11,098 bases of DNA from an uncultured Erysipelotrichaceae bacterium (lineage in GTDB: Bacteria > Bacillota_I > Bacilli_A > RF39 > UBA660): positions 1-11,098 of the forward strand of contig CADBMO010000042.1 of NCBI GenBank assembly GCA_902795755.1, in the 5' to 3' direction. Shown here piece by piece: positions 1 through 7,203 of this stretch; positions within the stretch are counted from its first letter, which is position 1, and each line of letters begins with the position of its first letter. The position numbers and the translations under genes were made by a program. Under the pieces are notes generated by a model. It saw only the letters and a program-made list of their open reading frames with translations, did not search any database and was not told where the DNA came from.

Positions 1-159
1 AAACACCTCATTGTTTTTAACTCTTGCATAACAGTCTTTTAAATTCGCACTACCTTTTCTAATTGATTTAATCTCAGTACCAGTAAGCACTATACCAGCT
101 TCATATTTATTCTCTATAAAATAATCAAAAAACGCTTTTTTGTTTTTAATTTCTATCAA
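1..159 (-). CDS. smpB: SsrA-binding protein SmpB, N-terminal part (cut by window edge)
   Basis: SmpB binds tmRNA and carries it to stalled ribosomes for trans-translation. The 53 visible codons read like the start of the family: NKKAFFDYFIENKYEAGI, then VLTGTEIKSIRKGSANLKD and CYARVKNNEVF, matching the conserved YEAGIVLTGTE(V/I)KS and NLKDxYA blocks. The start is TTG at 159-157. An in-frame TGA lies at 177-175 and there is no ATG or GTG between them, so TTG is the only usual start available. A GAGGTG-like ribosome binding site (176-171) stands about 11 bases upstream. The start overlaps the TGA stop of the CapA-like gene as TTGA, which suggests coupled translation. The rest of the gene, and possibly ssrA (tmRNA) as in many Firmicutes, would lie beyond the left edge. 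Identity is confident; the coupling is inferred. Confidence 0.93.
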   Translation of the reverse strand, partial: MIEIKNKKAFFDYFIENKYEAGIVLTGTEIKSIRKGSANLKDCYARVKNNEVF

Positions 160-1316
160 TTTAAACTCACCACCTCAACTGTTTGTTCTTCTGATGTAAG
201 TATGGTTTTATACTTGTCATAGTATCTATTATAATCTACAAGTATTGACGAATCAAGCATTTGATATGGGTATAATTTAAAATTATATGGTGGTGTTCTT
301 CTAAATGAAGTATAAATAAGGTTTACTTTAATATCATCAAACACTATTTTATTATCCTTCTTTTTTATCTTTAAGCTTGCAAGTGCACCAGTTAATTTAT
401 CTGATGAATCTTGTGACGATACAAAATTACCAAGCGAATAAAATACTAATGTATCATTTACATACGTAATAGGTTCTATTACGTGTGGATGTGCACCAAT
501 TATTAGGTTTACTCCAAGACTAGACAAATATTCTGCTATCTTCTTTTGTTCAGGCACTTCTTGATTAGTATATTCAACACCCCAATGCATTGCAACTATT
601 ATTAGATCAACTTTATCTTTTATTAATTCAATATCGTTTTTTGCCTTTTCATCAGAATATACGTTAGACATATATTCCTTTCCTGCTGGTGGTAATAGCC
701 CATTAGTAACTGTCGTATAAGATAAGAAAGCATATTTTATACCATTTTTTTCTTCAACCCTTATATTATTGATTCTTTCTTCTTCAGAAAGCGCTTGTCC
801 AGTCCAATAAACGCCCGACTTAGTTCTCCAGTATTCTACTGAGTTAGTAACGCCAGTAACACCTTTATCCATAGTATGGTTATTTGCAAGAGATACTAAA
901 TTAAATCCCATATCAACCATATCATCACCAATTTCTTCAGGTGAATTAAACGTTGGATATGATGATAAACCTATTTTTTTGCCACCTATTATACTTTCTT
1001 GATTGTAATATGCTAAATCATGTCCTTTTATAAGAGGTTCAATGTTAGAAAACATATCTTTAAAAGAATAGGTTCCATCACCTTGATCTGCTGCTTTATA
1101 AACTATTGTATGCAAAAGGCAATCACCAACCATTACGAGTGACAACTCTTCACTTTCTTTTTTCTTAGTAGTAGTTACTTTTTTAGATACGTTTTTTGAA
1201 ACTTGCTTTGTATCTTTAATAAGCACATTTTTACCAATTAATACTAATACAAATATTGCTATTAGGAATAAAGTTATTTTAACCCAGTTTTTTAGTTTCC
1301 TCTTCCTTTTTCTCAT
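156..1316 (-). CDS. CapA/PgsA-family membrane-anchored metallophosphatase-like protein
   Basis: A 386-aa protein of the CapA (poly-gamma-glutamate capsule) family, which has a calcineurin-like metallophosphatase fold. A very basic N-terminus (MRKRKRKLK) is followed by one hydrophobic segment at about residues 11-33. No lipobox or obvious cleavage site is seen, so the protein is probably anchored with its domain outside. Family blocks in order: VMVGDCLLH (61-69), YNQES (104-108), LANNHTMDKG (143-152), MHWGVEY (243-249), GAHPHVIEP (274-282) and FYSLGNF (292-298). These Asp, Asn and His residues are the expected metal ligands. The ATG lies inside the end of rnr, giving a 38-base overlap, and is preceded by AAGGAG at 1328-1323 with a 6-base spacer. 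The stop overlaps the smpB start. No pgsB or pgsC partner is visible, so capsule polymer synthesis should not be assumed. The substrate is unknown. Confidence 0.88.
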   Translation of the reverse strand: MRKRKRKLKNWVKITLFLIAIFVLVLIGKNVLIKDTKQVSKNVSKKVTTTKKKESEELSLVMVGDCLLHTIVYKAADQGDGTYSFKDMFSNIEPLIKGHDLAYYNQESIIGGKKIGLSSYPTFNSPEEIGDDMVDMGFNLVSLANNHTMDKGVTGVTNSVEYWRTKSGVYWTGQALSEEERINNIRVEEKNGIKYAFLSYTTVTNGLLPPAGKEYMSNVYSDEKAKNDIELIKDKVDLIIVAMHWGVEYTNQEVPEQKKIAEYLSSLGVNLIIGAHPHVIEPITYVNDTLVFYSLGNFVSSQDSSDKLTGALASLKIKKKDNKIVFDDIKVNLIYTSFRRTPPYNFKLYPYQMLDSSILVDYNRYYDKYKTILTSEEQTVEVVSLN

Positions 1317-3417
1317 TGGATTCTCCTTCTTTTAAGTCAAAATCTATAATGTTCTCTTCTTTCGAAGCATTTTTAACAATAACTGTTACTTCATCCCCTA
1401 TTTTATACATTTTTTTAGTTTTTTGACCAGTTAAACACATTAACTTTTCATTATAGTTATAATAATCTCCAGGAATTTCACTTATATGAACTAGACCTTC
1501 TATCATATTAGGTAACTGTACAAACATACCAAATGATGTTATTCCAGATATCATACCCTTATATTCCTCTCCAATATGATCCATCATATATTCTGCCATC
1601 TTCATAGACTCTACTTCTCTTTCACATTCAACAGCATCTCTTTCTTTTTGAGATGCATGTTCTGTTAAAAGCGGTAGATATTCTTTAAAATAATCAATTG
1701 TTTCTTTAGATTGATCCTTATTATGAATATAAGTTCTTAAAAGTCTATGAACAGTTGTATCAGGAAATCTTCTTATTGGTGATGTAAAATGGGTATATAT
1801 TTTACTAGCAAGTCCAAAGTGTCCTATGTTTTCAGGTTGATATACCGCTTTTTGCATTGAACGTAATAAAAGCGTAGATAATATTTTATACTCTTTTTTA
1901 TCTCTTAATTGATCTAATATATTTTCTATTGATGACGGTTTATTTATATCTACCTTACCAGTTATTTTATAACTAAGCATGCTTACAAAGTCTAAAAACT
2001 CATTAATTTTTTCTTCGTTTGGAGTACCATGTACACGATATACAAATGGTAATTCCATCCAGTATATATGCGATGCAACTGTTTCGTTTGCAATTATCAT
2101 AAAGTCTTCTATAAGCTTTTCACCAGCTCCACGTTCTCTAAGTACTACATCAATAGGCTTACCATTCTCATCAGCAAGTATCTTAGCTTCATCAGTATCA
2201 AAATCTATTGCACCTCTACGCGTTCTAGCATTTCTAAGTATATCTGCTAGTTCTTTCATTAAAGTTAAATCTTCAGTAAATGGTTCATATCCATCTTCAA
2301 CAATGCCTTCCTCTAACCACTTATTAACTTTCTTATAAGTCATTTGGATTCTTGATTTAATATATCCTTCATATATATCATGAGAAACCACTTTACCTTT
2401 TTTATCAATTTCCATTACGCAGCTTTGAGTAAGTCTAATTACATTTGGATTTAACGAGCATATACCATTAGATAATTTATGTGGTAACATTGGAATAACC
2501 CTATCAACTAAATATACGCTTGTACCTCTGTCGTAAGCATCTTCATATAGTTTTGTATCCGGTTTAACATAATATGATACGTCAGCGATATGTACCCCTA
2601 ATTCATAATTTCCATTACTTAGCTTTTTAATATGAATAGCATCGTCAATATCTTTTGTATCATCCCCATCTATGGTAAATATATTTAAATCAGTAAAATC
2701 TTTTCTGCCTTTTAGGTCTTCTTCTGATACCTCATCAGGGAGAGCATTTGCTTCTTCTATTACTTCATCTAAAAACTTAGGTGCAAACCCATGTTTATAA
2801 ATAATTGCTTCTACATCTACACCGACATCATTTTTATGACCAATTATTGTTGTTATTTCACCAAGTATAGTATTATTGTCTAATTCCTTAATAAAGTTTA
2901 CTACAACAATATGCCCATCGACGGCATTTTTTGTGCTTTCTTCAGTAACAACAATTTTCTTTTTAAATTTTTTATCATTAGATATTACGGTTGGTACTTT
3001 ATCAAATTTATATTCACCAACAATGGTACCGTAATCCCTTTTGGCAATTCTAAGGATTCTACCTTCCTTTTTCTTACCACTATTCTTATCTATTATTTCA
3101 GCGATAACCATATCACCATCAGTTGCTCCATTAAGAGATTTACTATCAATAAAAATGTCTGGTTCCCCTTCCATAAGAATAAAACCATATCCTTTTTCAG
3201 TTAAAGATAGTTTACCTCTTTTTAAATGGCTATATTCAAATGCCATATATTTATCTTTGTTTGTATGATATATTAATAATTCTCCTTCTAATTCACTAAG
3301 TATCCCAACTAATTCTTTTAGTTCTTCAGTAGTTAATAAACCTAAAATATCTTTTAAATCATATATTGTATACGCTTTATCATTTTCTCTAAGTATACTT
3401 AATACTTTATCTTTCAT
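1279..3417 (-). CDS. rnr: Ribonuclease R (3'-5' exoribonuclease, RNB family)
   Basis: A 712-aa processive 3'-5' exoribonuclease that degrades structured RNA and, together with tmRNA/SmpB, faulty mRNAs. Domains in order: an N-terminal winged-helix-like region (about 1-60), two cold-shock-type OB folds (about 65-200), the RNB catalytic domain (about 240-570) and a C-terminal S1 domain (about 617-697, with GMISGITSFGMFVQL). The catalytic motif TIDGDDTKDIDDA supplies D250, D256, D258 and D259, with the same spacing as D201, D207, D209 and D210 of E. coli RNase II. The RNB block HFTSPIRRFPDTTVHR is at 543-558. The Lys/Glu-rich tail is short, so the protein is somewhat smaller than B. subtilis RNase R. 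The ribosome binding site is modest (GTAGGG before the ATG). The gene follows the secG terminator and overlaps the CapA-like gene at its 3' end, with smpB next, matching the common Firmicutes secG-rnr-smpB order. Confidence 0.97.
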   Translation of the reverse strand: MKDKVLSILRENDKAYTIYDLKDILGLLTTEELKELVGILSELEGELLIYHTNKDKYMAFEYSHLKRGKLSLTEKGYGFILMEGEPDIFIDSKSLNGATDGDMVIAEIIDKNSGKKKEGRILRIAKRDYGTIVGEYKFDKVPTVISNDKKFKKKIVVTEESTKNAVDGHIVVVNFIKELDNNTILGEITTIIGHKNDVGVDVEAIIYKHGFAPKFLDEVIEEANALPDEVSEEDLKGRKDFTDLNIFTIDGDDTKDIDDAIHIKKLSNGNYELGVHIADVSYYVKPDTKLYEDAYDRGTSVYLVDRVIPMLPHKLSNGICSLNPNVIRLTQSCVMEIDKKGKVVSHDIYEGYIKSRIQMTYKKVNKWLEEGIVEDGYEPFTEDLTLMKELADILRNARTRRGAIDFDTDEAKILADENGKPIDVVLRERGAGEKLIEDFMIIANETVASHIYWMELPFVYRVHGTPNEEKINEFLDFVSMLSYKITGKVDINKPSSIENILDQLRDKKEYKILSTLLLRSMQKAVYQPENIGHFGLASKIYTHFTSPIRRFPDTTVHRLLRTYIHNKDQSKETIDYFKEYLPLLTEHASQKERDAVECEREVESMKMAEYMMDHIGEEYKGMISGITSFGMFVQLPNMIEGLVHISEIPGDYYNYNEKLMCLTGQKTKKMYKIGDEVTVIVKNASKEENIIDFDLKEGESNEKKEEETKKLG

Positions 3418-3439
3418 AACAACCCTACTTTCTATATAT

Positions 3440-3445
3440 ATTATA
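3440..3445 (-). promoter_or_regulatory. Possible -10 element for rnr
   Basis: A perfect TATAAT on the minus strand, 22 bases before the rnr ATG and just past the secG terminator. The -35 position would fall inside the terminator stem (TGGTTA, a poor match), so this is tentative. Confidence 0.3.
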
Positions 3446-3449
3446 AAAC

Positions 3450-3478
3450 AAAAAAAGGCTGTTAACCAGCCTTTTTTT
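3450..3478 (-). terminator. Intrinsic terminator after secG
   Basis: GGCTG (3457-3461) pairs with CAGCC (3467-3471) around a 5-base loop, flanked by seven A and seven T that extend the stem and supply the U tract on the minus strand. It begins directly after the secG stop and lies before rnr. It would separate secG from the rnr-capA-smpB unit, or act as an attenuator between them. Confidence 0.85.
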
Positions 3479-3479
3479 A

Positions 3480-3689
3480 TTACATGTTAATAATTATACA
3501 TAAAACAAAGAATATTATACCTAAAACATAAGTTAAACGAGTTATGAATAGCTCTCCACCACGTTCCTTACGATTTACAAATAAATCAGAGTTTCCACCT
3601 TGTATAATTGAAGCACCTTCTGCTTTTTCACTTTGTAATAATACTAAAACTATAAGTAAAATAGATACAATCATTAATACTGTAAGCAT
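3480..3689 (-). CDS. secG: Preprotein translocase subunit SecG
   Basis: A 69-aa inner-membrane protein of the SecYEG channel, which aids SecA-driven export. It has the family pattern of two membrane segments (about residues 2-18 and 48-67) joined by a polar loop. Diagnostic pieces are VLLQSEKAEGASI, corresponding to the usual LLQ.GK..GLS, then GGNSDLFVNRKERGGE and FITRLTYVLGIIF. A strong ribosome binding site AGGAGG stands 6 bases before the ATG. Placement just upstream of rnr and smpB matches many Firmicutes. An intrinsic terminator begins right after the stop, so read-through into rnr is probably partial at most. The length is normal for SecG. Confidence 0.93.
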   Translation of the reverse strand: MLTVLMIVSILLIVLVLLQSEKAEGASIIQGGNSDLFVNRKERGGELFITRLTYVLGIIFFVLCIIINM

Positions 3690-3713
3690 ATTAATCCTCC
3701 TCGACTAAGTATT

Positions 3714-3742
3714 ATTCTATCATATTATATTAAAAAAAACAA
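3714..3742 (-). promoter_or_regulatory. Possible secG promoter
   Basis: On the minus strand, TTGTTT (3742-3737), a 17-base spacer and TAGAAT (3719-3714), between the upstream terminator and secG. A TATAAT at 3729-3724 without a good -35 is an alternative. Confidence 0.45.
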
Positions 3743-3744
3743 TA

Positions 3745-3770
3745 AAAAAGAAACTCTATGGTTTCTTTTT
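3745..3770 (-). terminator. Intrinsic terminator after the coiled-coil/proline-rich gene
   Basis: AAAAAGAAAC (3745-3754) pairs with GTTTCTTTTT (3761-3770) around a 6-base loop. On the minus strand the hairpin is followed by a T-rich run. It lies 12 bases past the stop of the 221-aa gene and before secG. Confidence 0.8.
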
Positions 3771-3782
3771 AGATATCTAAAT

Positions 3783-4448
3783 TTACATAGTAGTTTGAGG
3801 TGTTTGGATTCCAGAATCTGTAAAGCCTGGTGTTTGTGTAATTTCAGGCACTACTGGTGGAACTGGAGCTTGATTGAATTGTACATCATTTTGTGCAACA
3901 GGTGTAACTGGTTGAGGTGCTACTGGAGCTTCTTGAACTGGAGCAGCGTTAGGATTAACTATATCAATTTCTATATTATTTAGAGGTTGAAACTCTGGTG
4001 TTTTGAATATAGTTTTCTTTGGTTTTTCCTCTACTGTTACTTGAGCAGGATTTACAATGTCTATTTCAGCTGGATAATCATTTAAAGCAGCCTTGAAGTT
4101 TGTTAACCCAGATGGTTTTTCTTCAACTGGTTGTACTGGAGCTGGTTGTTCAACAACAGGAGTTTCTGGAACTTCTGGAGTATCTTGAACCTCAGGAGCT
4201 ACTGGTGCAGGTTCTGCAACTGGTGTAACCTCATCTTCCATAACCAAATTTTCATCCTCATCTTTTATAGGATTACGTTCAACTTCTATCTCTTCATCCT
4301 TTTTTGGAGCTAATGTGTTTTCAATGCCATTACGCATTTCAACAAGCGTAGCTTTTAGTTCGTCTGCCTTTTCAATTATATCATTTAATTTTTCCATAGA
4401 TTTTTCCAATTGTTCTTTATATTGATCAAATACAAATTTATCTCCCAT
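3783..4448 (-). CDS. Hypothetical protein: N-terminal coiled coil, Pro/Val/Glu-rich tail with repeated EIDIVNP motif
   Basis: I do not recognise this 221-aa protein. Residues about 5-48 form a charged amphipathic helix with coiled-coil spacing (YKEQLEKSMEKLND, then IIEKADELKATLVEM). Residues about 49-75 are very acidic. The remainder is rich in Pro, Val, Glu, Ala and Gln (APVAPEVQDTPEVPETPVVE and similar) and is probably disordered. There is no signal peptide, membrane segment or sorting motif, so it is probably cytoplasmic. The motif EIDIVNP occurs twice, at 128-134 and 160-166, exactly conserved in protein but with different codons. The gene stands alone, with a good promoter (TTTACA-17-TAAAAT), an AGGAGG ribosome binding site and its own terminator, between eno and secG. 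A scaffold or adaptor that oligomerises by its helix and presents short linear motifs is plausible but inferred. No function is assigned. Confidence 0.85.
   Translation of the reverse strand: MGDKFVFDQYKEQLEKSMEKLNDIIEKADELKATLVEMRNGIENTLAPKKDEEIEVERNPIKDEDENLVMEDEVTPVAEPAPVAPEVQDTPEVPETPVVEQPAPVQPVEEKPSGLTNFKAALNDYPAEIDIVNPAQVTVEEKPKKTIFKTPEFQPLNNIEIDIVNPNAAPVQEAPVAPQPVTPVAQNDVQFNQAPVPPVVPEITQTPGFTDSGIQTPQTTM
3951..3971 (-). repeat. Second EIDIVNP-coding repeat in the 221-aa gene
   Basis: Encodes EIDIVNP at residues 160-166. It matches residues 128-134 exactly in protein, but four of the seven codons are synonymous variants (I, D, I and V). It is therefore a protein-level motif and not a fresh DNA duplication. 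Confidence 0.8.
4047..4067 (-). repeat. First EIDIVNP-coding repeat in the 221-aa gene
   Basis: Encodes EIDIVNP at residues 128-134, 32 residues before the second copy. The spacer between them (AQVTVEEKPKKTIFKTPEFQ and a few more residues) is basic and less proline-rich than the rest of the tail. Confidence 0.8.
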
Positions 4449-4475
4449 AATATCCTCCTACTATAATACTATTTA

Positions 4476-4504
4476 ATTTTATCATACTTTTTTACCAATG
4501 TAAA
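4476..4504 (-). promoter_or_regulatory. Sigma-A-type promoter for the 221-aa gene
   Basis: Read on the minus strand, TTTACA (4504-4499) is followed by a 17-base spacer and TAAAAT (4481-4476); each box matches 5 of 6 consensus bases. The predicted transcript start near 4469 leaves a leader of about 20 bases that holds AGGAGG before the ATG. Confidence 0.75.
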
Positions 4505-4517
4505 GCTTATATTTATT

Positions 4518-4540
4518 AAAAAAGAAGCTATTTAGCTTCT
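4518..4540 (-). terminator. Intrinsic terminator overlapping the eno stop codon
   Basis: AGAAGCT (4523-4529) pairs with AGCTTCT (4534-4540) around a 4-base loop, with six T following on the minus strand (A at 4518-4523). The stem includes two bases of the eno TAG stop (4541-4539), so a ribosome finishing eno would cover the upstream arm. Confidence 0.75.
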
Positions 4541-5768
4541 ATTTACTTAGTTCTTCTTCAATACGAATTAATTCATTATATTTGCATATTCTATCTGTTC
4601 TTGATAATGAACCTGTTTTTATTTGACCCAAGTTTAAACCAACCGCTAAGTGTGCTATGGTTGTATCTTCAGTTTCTCCGCTTCTATGTGAAATAATGGT
4701 TTTATATCCGTTTTTTCTTGCCAAATCAATTGTTTCAAGAGTTTCTGTTATTGTTCCAATTTGATTTACTTTTAAAAGAATAGCGTTACCTGCGTTCATA
4801 TCTATACCTTTTTGCAAACATTCTTTGTTAGTAACAAATAAATCGTCACCTACTAATTGCACTTTATCACCTAATTCTTTAGTGATTTTAGCAAATCCTT
4901 CCCAATCATTTTCATCAACAGGATCTTCAATAGATATGATTGGGTACTTGTTAACTAATTCTTTATAAAAATCTATTAATTCATCAGTTGTAAGACTTCT
5001 TCCTTCACCTACCAAATTATATTTACCATTTTCATAAAACTCAGATGCTGCAACATCTATACCAAGTTTAACGTCTACACCTGGTTTATATCCAGCTTTC
5101 TCTATTGCCTCCATAATTAATTCAAAGCCTTCAGTATTAGACTCTAAATCTGGTGCAAAACCACCTTCGTCACCAACTCCAGTTGAAAGTCCTCTTTCAT
5201 TTAACACTTTCTTTAAAGAATGAAATACTTCTGCACCTACTCTTACACGTTCTTTTATACTTTCTCTTTGAGGAATAATCATAAATTCTTGAAAATCAAG
5301 CTTATTATCTGCATGAGCTCCACCATTAATTATATTCATCATTGGAACTGGTAGTATATCTCCGTTACCAACGTATCTATATAGTGGCACCTTCTTCTCT
5401 AATGCTGCCGCTTTTAATGCAGCCATAGAAACCCCTAGTATCGCATTAGCACCCAAGTTGCTTTTTGTCTTAGTACCATCTAAATTTAACATTGCTTCAT
5501 CTATTGCATATTGATCAAAAACATCCATACCAACAACAATTGGTTTTATTCTTTCATTTACGTTTTTAACGGCGTTTAAAACACCTTTACCATTGTATCT
5601 ACTATTATCCCCGTCACGCATTTCAAGAGCTTCTCTTTCGCCTGTAGATGCTCCAGATGGAACTGCAGCACGACCTACAACACCACTTTCTAGAATTACA
5701 TCAACTTCAACAGTTGGATTACCTCTTGAATCTAGTATTTCTCTTCCTATTACATCTTTTATGTTCAT
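4539..5768 (-). CDS. eno: Enolase (phosphopyruvate hydratase), short C-terminus
   Basis: Converts 2-phosphoglycerate to phosphoenolpyruvate in the cytoplasm and feeds pyruvate kinase, encoded just upstream. All key residues are visible: the SGASTG loop (39-43), E161 in FQEFMII, E201 in GDEGGFAP, Mg ligands D238, E281 and D308, the base K333 in LLKVNQIGT, H361-R362-S363 in SHRSGETEDTT, and K384 in IKTGSLSRTDR. At 409 aa it is shorter than most bacterial enolases (about 430). It ends at YNELIRIEEELSK, roughly 15 residues earlier than the E. coli or B. subtilis proteins, whose tails continue past this helix. The stop codon lies at the edge of the terminator hairpin. The active site is intact, so the enzyme is expected to work. 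The ribosome binding site AGGAGG shares bases with the pyk stop. Confidence 0.97.
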   Translation of the reverse strand: MNIKDVIGREILDSRGNPTVEVDVILESGVVGRAAVPSGASTGEREALEMRDGDNSRYNGKGVLNAVKNVNERIKPIVVGMDVFDQYAIDEAMLNLDGTKTKSNLGANAILGVSMAALKAAALEKKVPLYRYVGNGDILPVPMMNIINGGAHADNKLDFQEFMIIPQRESIKERVRVGAEVFHSLKKVLNERGLSTGVGDEGGFAPDLESNTEGFELIMEAIEKAGYKPGVDVKLGIDVAASEFYENGKYNLVGEGRSLTTDELIDFYKELVNKYPIISIEDPVDENDWEGFAKITKELGDKVQLVGDDLFVTNKECLQKGIDMNAGNAILLKVNQIGTITETLETIDLARKNGYKTIISHRSGETEDTTIAHLAVGLNLGQIKTGSLSRTDRICKYNELIRIEEELSK

Positions 5769-5773
5769 ATTAA

Positions 5774-5779
5774 CCTCCT
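5774..5779 (-). promoter_or_regulatory. eno ribosome binding site sharing bases with the pyk stop
   Basis: AGGAGG (5779-5774) begins inside the pyk TAG stop (5780-5778) and stands 5 bases before the eno ATG. This suggests coupled translation of the two glycolytic genes. Confidence 0.8.
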
Positions 5780-7172
5780 ATATTTTTTCTATTTTCATAA
5801 AATTTGTTGGACAATTTTTAGGCATTGCACCTGTTATAATTACATAATCTTCTTTTTTTAATTTAACAAATTTCTTTGCACTTCTAATAGCATCATCTAC
5901 TATTTCATCAGTAGTATTATATAACTTTGTGATTTTAGGATATACTCCAAAGTATAACGATAAACTTCTTGCTACCTTTTCATCTGTACAAGTTGCAAGA
6001 ATAGGACATTTACTTCTTAAGTTACTTATTACCCTTGCTGTTTTACCGGTTATGGTAGCACTTACTATTACTTTTGCATCAATTATATTTGCAGTTTCAA
6101 CTGCACTAGATGCAATTGCATTTTTTATATTTTTAACTATCTTTTTAAAATCAACAACATAGTTTAAATGTTCTTCTGCAGATTCACATATTTCTGCCAT
6201 TATTTTAACAGTTTCAACAGGATGTTTACCAACTGCGGTTTCGCCACTTAACATTACAGCATCGGTGTTATTTAACACAGAATTTGCAACATCTGATATT
6301 TCTGCTCTTGTAGGTCTAATGTTATTAGTCATAGACTCAAGCATTTCTGTTGCAACAATCACAACCTTACCTCTTTTACGACATTCATTAATAATATCTT
6401 TTTGTATAAACGGAACTTTAGCCATTGAAACCTCAACACCTAAATCTCCTCTTGCAACCATAACGCCATCTGATACCGAAACTATTTCTTTTAAATTTTT
6501 AGCTCCCATTTGGCTTTCTATTTTTGAAATAATAAGTGTATTGCTACCATTCTCTTTTAGTATTTTTCTTACTCTTAATACATCGTTTCTATTATTAACA
6601 AAAGAAAGAGCAATATAATCTGCATCGTTATTTATTGCAAATAATATGTCTTCATAATCATCCTTACTAATAAAAGGTAGCTTTAAATCTCTACCTGGAA
6701 CAGAAACACTTTTTTTGCTACTTAGTATTCCTCCTACTATTATTTTACATAATAAAAAGTCTTTTTCTTTTTTTACAACTTCTAGTTTAATTAAACCATC
6801 ATCAAGTAATACTATGTCTTTAACCCTTATATAACTTAAAGATTTTGGATGATTAACACTTATTTTCTTATCATCGCCTAAAACTGAATCTTTAACTATT
6901 TTAATTGTTTTACCTTCTATTAATTTGACTTTATTATCTTTTATTTCTCCACACCTAAATTCTGGCCCCTTAGTATCATATAAAACACCGATATTTTTAC
7001 CGGTTTTTTTTCTTACGTTATCCAAAATTATGTTTAATCGTTTTAAATCTTCTTTTTTAGCATGTGAAAAGTTATAACGCACGGTATTCATACCTGCTTC
7101 TACCATTTTTAATATAGTATTCTCATCATATGAACTAGGTCCTAATGAACAAATAATCTTTGTCTTTTTCAT
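5778..7172 (-). CDS. pyk: Pyruvate kinase
   Basis: Transfers phosphate from phosphoenolpyruvate to ADP, the last step of glycolysis. The 464-aa protein has the (beta/alpha)8 A domain with inserted B domain (about 68-165) and a C domain (about 345-464). It lacks the extra PEP-utiliser domain found in some Bacilli. Signatures: TKIICSLGPSS (4-14), RYNFSHA (32-38), DTKGPEFR (66-73), IISKIES (214-220, with K218 and E220), MVARGDLGVEV (238-248, with D243), VATEMLESM (273-281, with T275), RPTRAEISDVAN (286-297) and DAVMLSGETAVGKHP (304-318). Glu71 in KGPE is the residue typical of K+-dependent enzymes. Differences from the usual consensus are Tyr34 for Leu/Ile, Ala38 for Gly and Glu276 for Gln. The C-terminal loop reads NCPTN where GTTN is common. 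eno follows after 9 bases. The GGAGGGG ribosome binding site lies close to the ATG. Confidence 0.96.
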   Translation of the reverse strand: MKKTKIICSLGPSSYDENTILKMVEAGMNTVRYNFSHAKKEDLKRLNIILDNVRKKTGKNIGVLYDTKGPEFRCGEIKDNKVKLIEGKTIKIVKDSVLGDDKKISVNHPKSLSYIRVKDIVLLDDGLIKLEVVKKEKDFLLCKIIVGGILSSKKSVSVPGRDLKLPFISKDDYEDILFAINNDADYIALSFVNNRNDVLRVRKILKENGSNTLIISKIESQMGAKNLKEIVSVSDGVMVARGDLGVEVSMAKVPFIQKDIINECRKRGKVVIVATEMLESMTNNIRPTRAEISDVANSVLNNTDAVMLSGETAVGKHPVETVKIMAEICESAEEHLNYVVDFKKIVKNIKNAIASSAVETANIIDAKVIVSATITGKTARVISNLRSKCPILATCTDEKVARSLSLYFGVYPKITKLYNTTDEIVDDAIRSAKKFVKLKKEDYVIITGAMPKNCPTNFMKIEKI

Positions 7173-7203
7173 ACTACCCCTCCGATTTATTATATTCTTT
7201 TCT

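Noticed and set aside
156..1316. A poly-gamma-glutamate capsule locus
   Set aside because: Only the CapA-like protein is present. No PgsB ligase or PgsC membrane partner lies nearby.
1979..3268. Several plus-strand open frames opposite rnr
   Set aside because: They lie antisense to a well-conserved gene, have no ribosome binding sites of note and show no family resemblance. They are shadows of rnr.
3795..4313. Plus-strand frames rich in Trp, Cys and Asn opposite the 221-aa gene
   Set aside because: Their composition is the mirror image of the proline/valine-rich coding strand, and no start signals are visible.
5593..5847. Plus-strand frame crossing the eno-pyk junction
   Set aside because: It is antisense to conserved residues of both enzymes and has no supporting signals.
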